From Flavobacterium sp. DG2-3 (GTDB taxonomy: Bacteria > Bacteroidota > Bacteroidia > Flavobacteriales > Flavobacteriaceae): DNA of 64,000 nt. A model generated the notes under the pieces. That model was given only the letters and a program-made list of their open reading frames with translations. It was not told where the DNA came from and made no database searches. The stretch covers positions 1-64,000 of the forward strand of contig NZ_JAVAMB010000019.1 in assembly GCF_030730925.1 (NCBI RefSeq). Direction: 5' to 3'. Position numbers and translations under genes: made by a program. This document shows positions 42,746 through 50,339 of this stretch, one piece after another. Position 1 is the stretch's first letter; each line of letters starts with the position of its first letter.

Positions 42746-43138
42746 TTACAATATAATTTTTCTAAAATAGTTTTCCTGTGTTTTTTCTTTAATGATTACT
42801 TTATTTAAATTGAATTCTATATAATGACTCAACCAACAATCTGAAATCTCTGAAGCAACTTCATTACCACATACACATACTTTATTTAAACTATTGAAAT
42901 TTGAACTTCCACAACATCCAAGAAATCTTGATTTATCGGAATGGTCTTTTAAATTATAATTATCAATAGAAACCATAATAGATTTGTTTTTAGATTGACC
43001 ATTAATAACAATACTAAAATTGTTTTTCGGCATTATATCCTTATTCTCATCCCAACATAAATCCTTTTCAGGAATTTCCAATAATTCTTGAGTTAACTCA
43101 ACTTCACATTCTATACAGTAAATTTTTATAGTTCTCAT
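42746..43138 (-). CDS. Cys-rich small protein under the island operator
   Basis: This 130-residue protein of unknown function has eight cysteines (8, 11, 28, 75, 76, 88, 90, 101). CIEC, GCCGSS and CVCG could form one or two zinc sites. A longer frame begins at 43177, but that start lies inside the operator, and the promoter predicts a start of transcription near 43153, so the ATG at 43138 is right. No signal peptide is seen. Its control by the same palindrome ties it to the RtcB system. Confidence 0.72.
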   Translation of the reverse strand: MRTIKIYCIECEVELTQELLEIPEKDLCWDENKDIMPKNNFSIVINGQSKNKSIMVSIDNYNLKDHSDKSRFLGCCGSSNFNSLNKVCVCGNEVASEISDCWLSHYIEFNLNKVIIKEKTQENYFRKIIL

Positions 43139-43174
43139 AATTGTTTCATTTTGATAGAACAAAGATTTCAAAAC

Positions 43175-43199
43175 CACTACGCAATTATTTTGCGCAGTA
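43175..43199 (-). promoter_or_regulatory. island operator/promoter 4 (Cys-rich gene)
   Basis: CACTACGCAA-TTATT-TTGCGCAGTA matches the consensus. After 11 bases the minus strand shows TTTG (43163-43160), again within GAAATCTTTGTTC, identical to the element at operator 3. Confidence 0.78.
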
Positions 43200-43224
43200 A
43201 AAAAAGAATTTTAAATTTGAGTAA

Positions 43225-43425
43225 AACAATTGATAGCAAAAGCGAATAAGTCCCAGAGGGAAGGCATATTTGTAGTTATTGCGAATTCTATTTCAAGGAC
43301 CCCAGCGGGGTGACATATTTTATGATAAGCATAAAAGCTGAAGTGTCGCTCCGCTGGAGCTTTTGATCCTTTCGTGATAAATTGGCTATAAATATTGCGC
43401 TCTTCCAGAGCTTTTTATTCGATTT
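43225..43425. repeat. intergenic repeat with GCTCCGCTGGAGC palindromes
   Basis: The gap before the HD gene holds CCCAGAGGGAAGGCATA, ACCCCAGCGGGGTGACATA and GCTCCGCTGGAGC units. They look like a dispersed palindromic repeat of this genus and not like coding sequence. Confidence 0.55.
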
Positions 43426-43442
43426 AAACAAAAAAACAAAAT

Positions 43443-44060
43443 ATGAATCTCAATAAAATCTACGCCGATTTACTTCGCACTATTGGCTTTTCAGAAAATG
43501 AAATTCAGCAGAATTGGTTGGATTTAGAAAAGGCATATTCCAAAAAATCAAGACATTATCATAATCTGACGCATCTACAAGAAATGATTGCCAGTTTTGA
43601 AAAGTATCGAGATCAGCTTCAAAATCCGAACGAAATATTATTTTCAATTTTTTATCACGATTTTGTGTATTCGGCTTCGAAAAAAGATAACGAACTTAAA
43701 AGTGCTGAATATGCTTTGAGTGTTTTGGGTGAAAAAAGCAATCTCAATAAACAATTAGTTTTTGATGCCATTTGCGCGACACAACATCACGCGTATAATG
43801 CAAATGAAGACATTAATTGGCTAATTGATTTTGATTTGAAAATTCTCGCCAAAGACTGGGAAGAGTATAAAATCTATTTTGATCAAATCAGAAAAGAATA
43901 TCGCATTTATCCTGATTTTCTATACAAACCTGGACGCGCAAAAGCTTTGAAACATTTTCTGGAATACGAATTTATTTTTCAAACGGATCAATTCCGAAGT
44001 TTATATGAAGATCAAGCTAGAGCAAATATTGAAAAAGAGATTTCTTTATTAACAACGTAA
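43443..44060 (+). CDS. HD-superfamily metal-dependent hydrolase
   Basis: This 205-residue all-helical protein has HYHNLTHL (about 38-45) and a FYHDFVYS motif (about 70-77, H72 and D73), the metal-binding pattern of the predicted HD-type phosphohydrolases. A second HH pair follows near 114. The substrate is unknown, with nucleotides or RNA ends among the options. It is the first rightward gene after the leftward island and lies next to the WYL regulator. Confidence 0.78.
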   Translation: MNLNKIYADLLRTIGFSENEIQQNWLDLEKAYSKKSRHYHNLTHLQEMIASFEKYRDQLQNPNEILFSIFYHDFVYSASKKDNELKSAEYALSVLGEKSNLNKQLVFDAICATQHHAYNANEDINWLIDFDLKILAKDWEEYKIYFDQIRKEYRIYPDFLYKPGRAKALKHFLEYEFIFQTDQFRSLYEDQARANIEKEISLLTT

Positions 44061-44086
44061 ACGCGTGAGGGATGGGAACGGCATCC

Positions 44087-44121
44087 TTTTGTGGTCTCGT
44101 TTTTTTTACGAGACCACAAAA
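44087..44121. terminator. terminator after the HD gene
   Basis: TTTTGTGGTCTCGT and ACGAGACCACAAAA pair with a T-rich loop. The stem is flanked by a GGGAACGGCATC/CAGCCCGACCCGG dispersed-repeat unit. Confidence 0.6.
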
Positions 44122-44124
44122 GAT

Positions 44125-44365
44125 ATAGTGGACAGCCCGACCCGGAGGGACACGCCCATAATATACTAGGAGAAATTAATCTCGCAAAGACGCTAAGGCG
44201 CAAAGTTTTTTTAATTCAAAGAGTATTAAGATTTGTTTCACGCAGATTTTACAGATTTGAGCAGATCTAAAAAGATTTTTTTTATTAATTCTGCTAAATC
44301 TGCATAAATCTTTTTTAATCTGCGTGAAACAAAAAAAATTGCGCCTTCGCGACTTTGCGAGCAAA
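44125..44365. repeat. dispersed GCAGATTT and CTTTGCG repeats
   Basis: From about 44180 the gap holds a CGCAAAGACGCTAAGGCGCAAAG unit, a fold-back pair of TTTCACGCAGATTT and ATCTGCGTGAAAC (44236-44329), and the reverse unit GCGCCTTCGCGACTTTGCG. Confidence 0.7.
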
Positions 44366-44378
44366 AACAACACAACGT

Positions 44379-45416
44379 ATGTCACAAAACAAAAACGCCC
44401 TAATCCGCTACAAAACCATCGACAAATGTCTGCAGAATAAATACAGGCAATGGACATTGGAAGATTTAATCGAATGCTGTTCTCAGGCTTTAGAAGAATA
44501 TGAAGGACGCAAAATTCCGATTAGCAAGCGAACCATTCAGATGGATATTCAGATGATGCGCAGCGAGAAACTGGGTTATAATGCACCAATCGTAGTTTAC
44601 GATAAAAAATATTATAAATACGACGATGAAGATTTTTCGATAACTGATATTCCGCTGACCGAAACGGATATGAATGTTTTGACCGAAACGGTTTCGATGC
44701 TGAAACAGTTTAAAGACTTCTCATTGTTTAGCGATGTTTCGGATATTTTACAACGACTGGAAGATAAAATCTATTCGGAGAAATCGCATACCAAACCTGT
44801 TATTTATCTGGATAAAAACGAAAACTTAAAAGGTCTTCATTATCTGGACGAAATCTATCAGGCGATCATCAAAAAAATGGTTTTGATTATTACCTATAAA
44901 TCGTTTAAATCGAGAGAAGAAACCAAATTTCATTTTCATCCTTTTATTTTAAAGGAATTCAACAACCGCTGGTTTTTAATCGGAAAGAAAAAAGCATCAC
45001 AACCTATTACAAATTTGGCTTTGGATAGAATCGTTTCTATCGATTACGATTTTAACCTTCCTTATATAGAAGAAGATTTTGATGCCGATACTTATTATCA
45101 AGATATTATAGGTGTAACGGTAAATTCTGGTTTACAGCCGAGACGCATCGAACTTTGGATTGACGCTTCAAATGCACCTTATGTAATTACGAAGCCACTG
45201 CATCATTCGCAGAAATTAATTAAAGAAAATGAGGATCACAGTATTATTGTACAGCTTTTTATTTCTCCTAATTATGAAATGGAAAGATTGTTACTGGGTT
45301 TTGGCGATTCCATTGAAATTTTGCGTCCTGAATATTTACGAAATCGTATGCGAAAGATTCTTCAAAACGCAATTTTGAGATACGAACCAAAAGACAATAC
45401 TGAATTAAATACATGA
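44379..45416 (+). CDS. WYL-domain transcriptional regulator
   Basis: The ATG at 44379 gives 345 residues. An upstream TTG start at 44355 would begin inside a repeat. The N-terminal winged helix (about 1-90, RYKTIDKCLQNKYRQWTLED) precedes a WYL domain (about 145-225, ITYKSFKSREETKFHFHPF, NNRWFLIGK) and a C-terminal WCX-type extension. WYL proteins often sense nucleic acids or nucleotides in defence and repair loci. This one is the best local candidate to bind the island palindrome, though nothing in the sequence proves it. Confidence 0.87.
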   Translation: MSQNKNALIRYKTIDKCLQNKYRQWTLEDLIECCSQALEEYEGRKIPISKRTIQMDIQMMRSEKLGYNAPIVVYDKKYYKYDDEDFSITDIPLTETDMNVLTETVSMLKQFKDFSLFSDVSDILQRLEDKIYSEKSHTKPVIYLDKNENLKGLHYLDEIYQAIIKKMVLIITYKSFKSREETKFHFHPFILKEFNNRWFLIGKKKASQPITNLALDRIVSIDYDFNLPYIEEDFDADTYYQDIIGVTVNSGLQPRRIELWIDASNAPYVITKPLHHSQKLIKENEDHSIIVQLFISPNYEMERLLLGFGDSIEILRPEYLRNRMRKILQNAILRYEPKDNTELNT

Positions 45417-45586
45417 TTTTTTGAATTATCCAGAATTAAAACCAATATAAATACTGCAAAGATATTTTTAAGCTGTTTAAATTGTTAAAATTTCAAAAAA
45501 GAATAGTATATTTCAAAATAAATAAACCACAAACCCCTATAAATCAAAGGGATTTTTTAACTAACCAAAAATTTATGAAAAAATAA

Positions 45587-45618
45587 TATGCATGCATAGT
45601 ATTTTTTGATTATATTTG
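45587..45618 (+). promoter_or_regulatory. marR promoter with palindromic operator
   Basis: TATATTTG (45611-45618) is a perfect -7 box. The 12-bp palindrome TATGCATGCATA (45587-45598) lies about where the -33 element would be. Autoregulation by the MarR protein is likely. Confidence 0.55.
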
Positions 45619-45636
45619 AAATCGATATAGTTACCT

Positions 45637-46095
45637 ATGAAAGACAAAACGATAGATTATATTTTGAGAGCAACATGGCAGGCTGTTTCAAGAATGTATA
45701 ATGAAGAGGCTGCAAAATACGATGCGACAATGGCAACGGGATTTGCTCTGTTAAGTATTGACAAAGAAGAAGGAACTCCGTCAACGGCTTTGGGACCACG
45801 AATGGGAATGGAAGCTACAAGCCTTACGAGAACATTAAAATCTATGGAAGACAAAGGTTTGATTGTTCGCAAAAAAAATCCAAGCGACGGAAGAGGCGTT
45901 TTAATCTATCTGACTGAATTTGGAAAAGAAAAAAGAGAGCTTTCTAAAAACACGGTTTTGAAGTTTAATGAGACCGTTAGAAAACACGTATCAGACGAAA
46001 AGTTAAATCATTTTATTGAGGTTTCTGAAATCATTAATGAATTGATTCACGATAAAAATATTTTTAATCAAACAGAAAACGCAGAAAAGGAATAG
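45637..46095 (+). CDS. MarR family regulator of the beta-oxidation operon
   Basis: This 152-residue winged-helix protein has the DNA-recognition helix near 50-70 (GMEATSLTRTLKSMEDKGL) and the MarR wing RKKNPSDGRGVLIYLT. It is 46 bases upstream of the hydratase/dehydrogenase gene and reads the same way. An acyl-CoA or fatty acid is a plausible ligand. Confidence 0.9.
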   Translation: MKDKTIDYILRATWQAVSRMYNEEAAKYDATMATGFALLSIDKEEGTPSTALGPRMGMEATSLTRTLKSMEDKGLIVRKKNPSDGRGVLIYLTEFGKEKRELSKNTVLKFNETVRKHVSDEKLNHFIEVSEIINELIHDKNIFNQTENAEKE

Positions 46096-46141
46096 TTTTT
46101 AAAGCTGTTCACTTTCTACCACAAACAAACAAGTAACAAAT

Positions 46142-48532
46142 ATGAAACGCACAATTAAAAAAGTTGCTGTAATTGGATCCGGAATTATGGGTTCAGGTAT
46201 AGCTTGTCATTTTGCCAATATTGGTGTTGAAGTTTTACTGCTTGACATCGTACCGCGCGAGTTGACAGAAGCTGAAGCTAAAAAAGGATTAACGCTTGAA
46301 AGCAAAGCCGTTCGCAACCGTTTGGTAAATGACCATTTGGCGAACTCATTAAAATCGAAACCCTCTCCTATTTACAGTCAGAAATTTGCTAGCAGAATTA
46401 CGACTGGAAATACAACAGACGATATGGCAAAAATTGCCAATGTAGATTGGATTATTGAAGTTGTAGTTGAACGTTTGGATGTTAAGAAATTAGTTTTCGA
46501 ACAAATCGACAAATTCCGTAAACCGGGAACTTTGGTTACTTCAAATACTTCTGGTATTCCGATTCACTTTATGAGTGAAGGAAGAAGCGAAGATTTCCAA
46601 CAACACTTCTGCGGAACACACTTTTTTAACCCTGCGCGTTACTTAAAATTATTTGAAATTATTCCGGGACCAAAAACTTCAAAAGAAGTATTAGATTTCT
46701 TAACCGATTACGGATCTAAATTCTTAGGAAAAACTTCGGTTGTTGCTAAAGATACTCCAGCGTTTATCGGAAACAGAATTGGTATTTACGGAATTCAGAG
46801 TTTATTCCATTTAGTTAAAGAAATGGGATTAACGATTGAAGAAGTGGATAAATTGACTGGTCCGGTAATTGGTCGTCCAAAATCGGCTACTTTCCGTACG
46901 GTTGACGTTGTTGGATTGGATACTTTGGTACACGTTGCCAACGGTATTTATGAAAACTGCCCGAACGACGAGCAACATGAATTATTCAAACTTCCGGATT
47001 TCATCAACAAAATGATGGAAAACAACTGGCTTGGTTCTAAAACTGGTCAGGGATTTTATAAAAAAGTAGATAAAGATATTCTTTCTTTAGACTTAGATAC
47101 ATTAGAATACCGCGCTGCAAAAAAAGCAAATTTTGCAACGCTTGAATTAACTAAAACTATCGATAAACCAATTAATCGTTTTAAAGTTTTAGTAAAAGGA
47201 ACAGACAAAGCGGGAGAATTCTACAGAAAAAGCTTCGCTGGAATGTTTGCTTATGTTTCAAACAGAATTCCTGAAATATCAGACGAATTATACAAAATTG
47301 ACGATGCCATGAAAGCTGGTTTTGGATGGGAAAATGGTCCATTCGAAATCTGGGATGCTATCGGCGTTGCCAAAGGAATTGAAATCATGAAAGCTGAAGG
47401 TTTAGAGCCTGCTGCATGGGTAAATGAAATGCTGGCTTCTGGAAGCGACAGTTTCTATACGGTTAAAGAAGGTGCTACGTATTTCTACAATATTCCGACA
47501 AAATCTCAAACTAAAGTTCCTGGACAAGATTCATTCATTATTCTGAACAACATTCGTGAAAGCAAAAAAGTCTGGAGTAATTCCGGAGCAGTCATTCAGG
47601 ATTTAGGAGACGGAATCTTAAACTTAGAATTCCAATCTAAAATGAATACTATTGGCGGTGATGTACTTTCTGCGATCAATAAAGCAATTGAATTAGCTGA
47701 AAAAGAGCACCAAGGTTTAGTTATAGGAAACCAAGCAGCTAATTTCTCTGTTGGAGCTAATATCGGAATGATTTTCATGATGGCTGTTGAGCAGGAATAT
47801 GACGAATTGAATATGGCAATTAAATTGTTCCAAGACACTATGATGCGTGTTCGTTACTCTTCAATTCCAGTTGTTGTTGCGCCTCACGGAATGACTTTCG
47901 GTGGTGGATGCGAAATGAGCTTACATGCTGATAAAGTTGTAGCTGCAGCAGAAACTTATATGGGATTGGTTGAATTTGGAGTTGGTGTAATTCCTGGTGG
48001 TGGTGGTTCTAAAGAATTGACTTTAAGAGCTTCTGACTTATTCCGCAAAAACGATGTGGAGCTGAATGTTCTTCAAGAGTATTTCTTAACTATCGCCATG
48101 GCTAAAGTTTCGACTTCTGGTTACGAAGCTTTTGATACTGGATTATTACAGCACGGAAAAGATATTATCGTAGTAAACAAAGATCGTCAGATTGCTGAAG
48201 CTAAAAAGCATGCGTTGTTAATGGCAGAAGCTGGATATACACAGCCAATTAGAAGAACAGATATTAAAGTTCTTGGAAAACAAGCTTTAGGAATGTTCTT
48301 AGTTGGAACCGATCAAATGGAAGCTGGAAAATACATCTCTGAGCACGATAAGAAAATCGCTAACAAACTGGCTTACGTAATGGCTGGTGGTGATTTATCT
48401 GAAGCGACTTTAGTTTCTGAACAATATTTATTAGATATCGAAAGAGAAGCTTTCTTGAGTTTATGTACAGAACGTAAGACTTTGGAGAGAATCCAATATA
48501 TGTTAACTAAAGGAAAACCGCTTCGTAATTAG
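46142..48532 (+). CDS. fadB: 3-hydroxyacyl-CoA dehydrogenase / enoyl-CoA hydratase
   Basis: This 796-residue bifunctional beta-oxidation enzyme has its dehydrogenase domain first (NAD motif GSGIMGSGIA at 12-21, FFNPARYLKL near 165). The C-terminal 3-hydroxyacyl-CoA dehydrogenase segment follows, and the crotonase domain is last (about 480-700, with GGGCEMSLHAD and VGVIPGGGGSKELTLR). This order, reversed with respect to E. coli FadB, is usual in Bacteroidota and Firmicutes. It is the first enzyme gene of the operon. Confidence 0.93.
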   Translation: MKRTIKKVAVIGSGIMGSGIACHFANIGVEVLLLDIVPRELTEAEAKKGLTLESKAVRNRLVNDHLANSLKSKPSPIYSQKFASRITTGNTTDDMAKIANVDWIIEVVVERLDVKKLVFEQIDKFRKPGTLVTSNTSGIPIHFMSEGRSEDFQQHFCGTHFFNPARYLKLFEIIPGPKTSKEVLDFLTDYGSKFLGKTSVVAKDTPAFIGNRIGIYGIQSLFHLVKEMGLTIEEVDKLTGPVIGRPKSATFRTVDVVGLDTLVHVANGIYENCPNDEQHELFKLPDFINKMMENNWLGSKTGQGFYKKVDKDILSLDLDTLEYRAAKKANFATLELTKTIDKPINRFKVLVKGTDKAGEFYRKSFAGMFAYVSNRIPEISDELYKIDDAMKAGFGWENGPFEIWDAIGVAKGIEIMKAEGLEPAAWVNEMLASGSDSFYTVKEGATYFYNIPTKSQTKVPGQDSFIILNNIRESKKVWSNSGAVIQDLGDGILNLEFQSKMNTIGGDVLSAINKAIELAEKEHQGLVIGNQAANFSVGANIGMIFMMAVEQEYDELNMAIKLFQDTMMRVRYSSIPVVVAPHGMTFGGGCEMSLHADKVVAAAETYMGLVEFGVGVIPGGGGSKELTLRASDLFRKNDVELNVLQEYFLTIAMAKVSTSGYEAFDTGLLQHGKDIIVVNKDRQIAEAKKHALLMAEAGYTQPIRRTDIKVLGKQALGMFLVGTDQMEAGKYISEHDKKIANKLAYVMAGGDLSEATLVSEQYLLDIEREAFLSLCTERKTLERIQYMLTKGKPLRN

Positions 48533-48540
48533 AAAATAGA

Positions 48541-48605
48541 TGAAAGATGCAAGAAGCAAGATTTCAAAACAGAGTTTTGTCTTTTATCTTGCTTCTTGCT
48601 TCTAC
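48541..48605. repeat. AAGAAGCAAGAT/ATCTTGCTTCTTGCTTC fold-back repeat
   Basis: GATGCAAGAAGCAAGATTT and ATCTTGCTTCTTGCTTC face each other. Related units flank the four-helix-bundle gene at 49824-49850 (AAGAGACAAGAGACAAGATTT) and 50284-50312. Confidence 0.6.
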
Positions 48606-48628
48606 TAAATCTTAAAAAACAAAAACAA

Positions 48629-49810
48629 ATGAAAACAGCATATATAGTTAAAGCTTACCGTACAGCGGTAGGAAAAGCACCAAAAGGAGTTTTTAGATTC
48701 AAACGTCCTGATGAATTAGCTGCAGAAACCATTCAGTTTATGATGAATGAACTGCCTGATTTTGACAAAAAACGCATCGACGACGTTATGGTTGGAAATG
48801 CAATGCCTGAGGCAGAACAAGGACTTAACGTTGGTCGTTTAATCTCTTTGATGGGATTAAAAGTTGAAGACGTTCCCGGAGTTACTGTAAATCGTTACTG
48901 TGCTTCTGGATTGGAAACAATCGGAATGGCGACTGCTAAAATCCAGTCTGGAATGGCAGATTGTATCATCGCTGGTGGTGCAGAAAGTATGAGTTATATT
49001 CCGATGGGAGGTTACAAACCAACTCCGGATTATAAAGTTGCGGCTGCAGGTCACGAAGATTACTATTGGGGAATGGGTTTAACTGCCGAAGCGGTAGCAA
49101 AACAATACAACGTTTCGAGAGCAGATCAGGATGAGTTTGCTTACAATTCTCATATGAAAGCTTTGAAAGCGCAAGCAGAAGGAAAATTTGACAAACAAAT
49201 CGTTCCAATTACTGTTGAGCAGACTTTTATCAATGAAAATGGTAAAAAAGAAACGAAATCATACGTAGTAAATAAAGACGAAGGACCAAGAGCCGGGACT
49301 TCTATTGAAGCATTAGCAGGTTTAAAACCGGTTTTCGCTGCTGACGGAAGCGTAACGGCTGGTAACTCTTCTCAAATGAGTGACGGTGCAGCTTTCGTTT
49401 TAATCATGAGCGAAGACATGGTAAAAGAATTAAACCTTGAGCCAATCGCTAGATTAGTAAACTTTGCTTCTTCTGGAGTGGAACCAAGAATTATGGGTAT
49501 AGGTCCAGTAAAAGCTATTCCAAAAGCATTGAAACAAGCTGGATTAACTTTAAATGATATCGAGCTAATTGAGTTAAACGAGGCATTTGCTTCTCAGGCT
49601 TTAGCCGTTACTCGTGAGTTAGGTTTAAACCCAGATATCGTAAACGTAAACGGTGGCGCAATTTCGTTAGGTCACCCTCTGGGATGTACAGGTGCGAAAC
49701 TTTCAGTTCAGTTATTTGATGAGATGAAACGTCGTGGAAACAAATACGGAATCGTAAGTATGTGTGTTGGAACTGGACAAGGAAGTGCTGGTATTTACGA
49801 GGTTCTTTAA
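48629..49810 (+). CDS. fadA: acetyl-CoA acyltransferase (3-ketoacyl-CoA thiolase)
   Basis: The ATG at 48629 gives 393 residues starting MKTAYIVKAYRTAVGKAP. An upstream start at 48596 adds eleven residues from the repeat. The nucleophile Cys is C91 in NRYCASGLE. The C-terminal catalytic His and Cys are in SLGHPLGCTGAK and CVGTGQGSAG. It performs the last step of beta-oxidation and follows the hydratase/dehydrogenase gene. Confidence 0.95.
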   Translation: MKTAYIVKAYRTAVGKAPKGVFRFKRPDELAAETIQFMMNELPDFDKKRIDDVMVGNAMPEAEQGLNVGRLISLMGLKVEDVPGVTVNRYCASGLETIGMATAKIQSGMADCIIAGGAESMSYIPMGGYKPTPDYKVAAAGHEDYYWGMGLTAEAVAKQYNVSRADQDEFAYNSHMKALKAQAEGKFDKQIVPITVEQTFINENGKKETKSYVVNKDEGPRAGTSIEALAGLKPVFAADGSVTAGNSSQMSDGAAFVLIMSEDMVKELNLEPIARLVNFASSGVEPRIMGIGPVKAIPKALKQAGLTLNDIELIELNEAFASQALAVTRELGLNPDIVNVNGGAISLGHPLGCTGAKLSVQLFDEMKRRGNKYGIVSMCVGTGQGSAGIYEVL

Positions 49811-49934
49811 GACTTTTTTAGAGGAAAGAGACAAGAGACAAGATTTAACTTTTTGAATATTGGTATTTGGGAAACGAATAATAAAGTAGTAAAAAACTTA
49901 CTTTTATTTATTTTTCTTAACTTGCGTCAAAAAC

Positions 49935-50285
49935 ATGAGACACAATTTTAAGAATTTAAAAATTTGGCTTTTAGCTATGGAAATTACAAATGACATCTAT
50001 AAACTAACAGCAACTTTTCCTAAATCAGAAATTTACAGTTTATCAAATCAAATGAATCGATGCTCTGTCTCGATGCCTTCTAATATTGCAGAAGGATCTA
50101 ATAGAGGAAATAAACATTTTCAACATTATTTGAATATCAGTTTAGGATCTTCATTTGAATTACAGACACAACTGTTGATAGCTTGTCAAAATTCCTATTT
50201 AACAAAAGAAAAAACAGAAGAAATAGAAAACAAAATAATTGAATTTCAAAAGATGACAACAGGTTTTATAAATAAGTTAGATTAA
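49935..50285 (+). CDS. four-helix-bundle protein (23S rRNA IVS-encoded type)
   Basis: This 116-residue helical protein matches the family often encoded in intervening sequences of 23S rRNA genes: FKNLKIWLLAMEITNDIY at the start, the invariant SNIAEG motif in PSNIAEGSNRG, and SSFELQTQLLIA. Here it sits between thiolase and acyl-CoA dehydrogenase, bordered on both sides by AAGA/TCTT-type repeats. It may be a mobile insertion into the operon. Its function is not established. Confidence 0.87.
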   Translation: MRHNFKNLKIWLLAMEITNDIYKLTATFPKSEIYSLSNQMNRCSVSMPSNIAEGSNRGNKHFQHYLNISLGSSFELQTQLLIACQNSYLTKEKTEEIENKIIEFQKMTTGFINKLD

Positions 50286-50339
50286 AATCTTGCTTCTTGC
50301 TTCTTGCATCTTTTAGCTAAACAAAAAAAAACATAAGTC

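Noticed and set aside
44165..44378. A fifth island operator before the WYL regulator
   Set aside because: I searched this stretch for the CTACGCAA/TTGCGTAG arms and found only GCAGATTT and CTTTGCG dispersed repeats.
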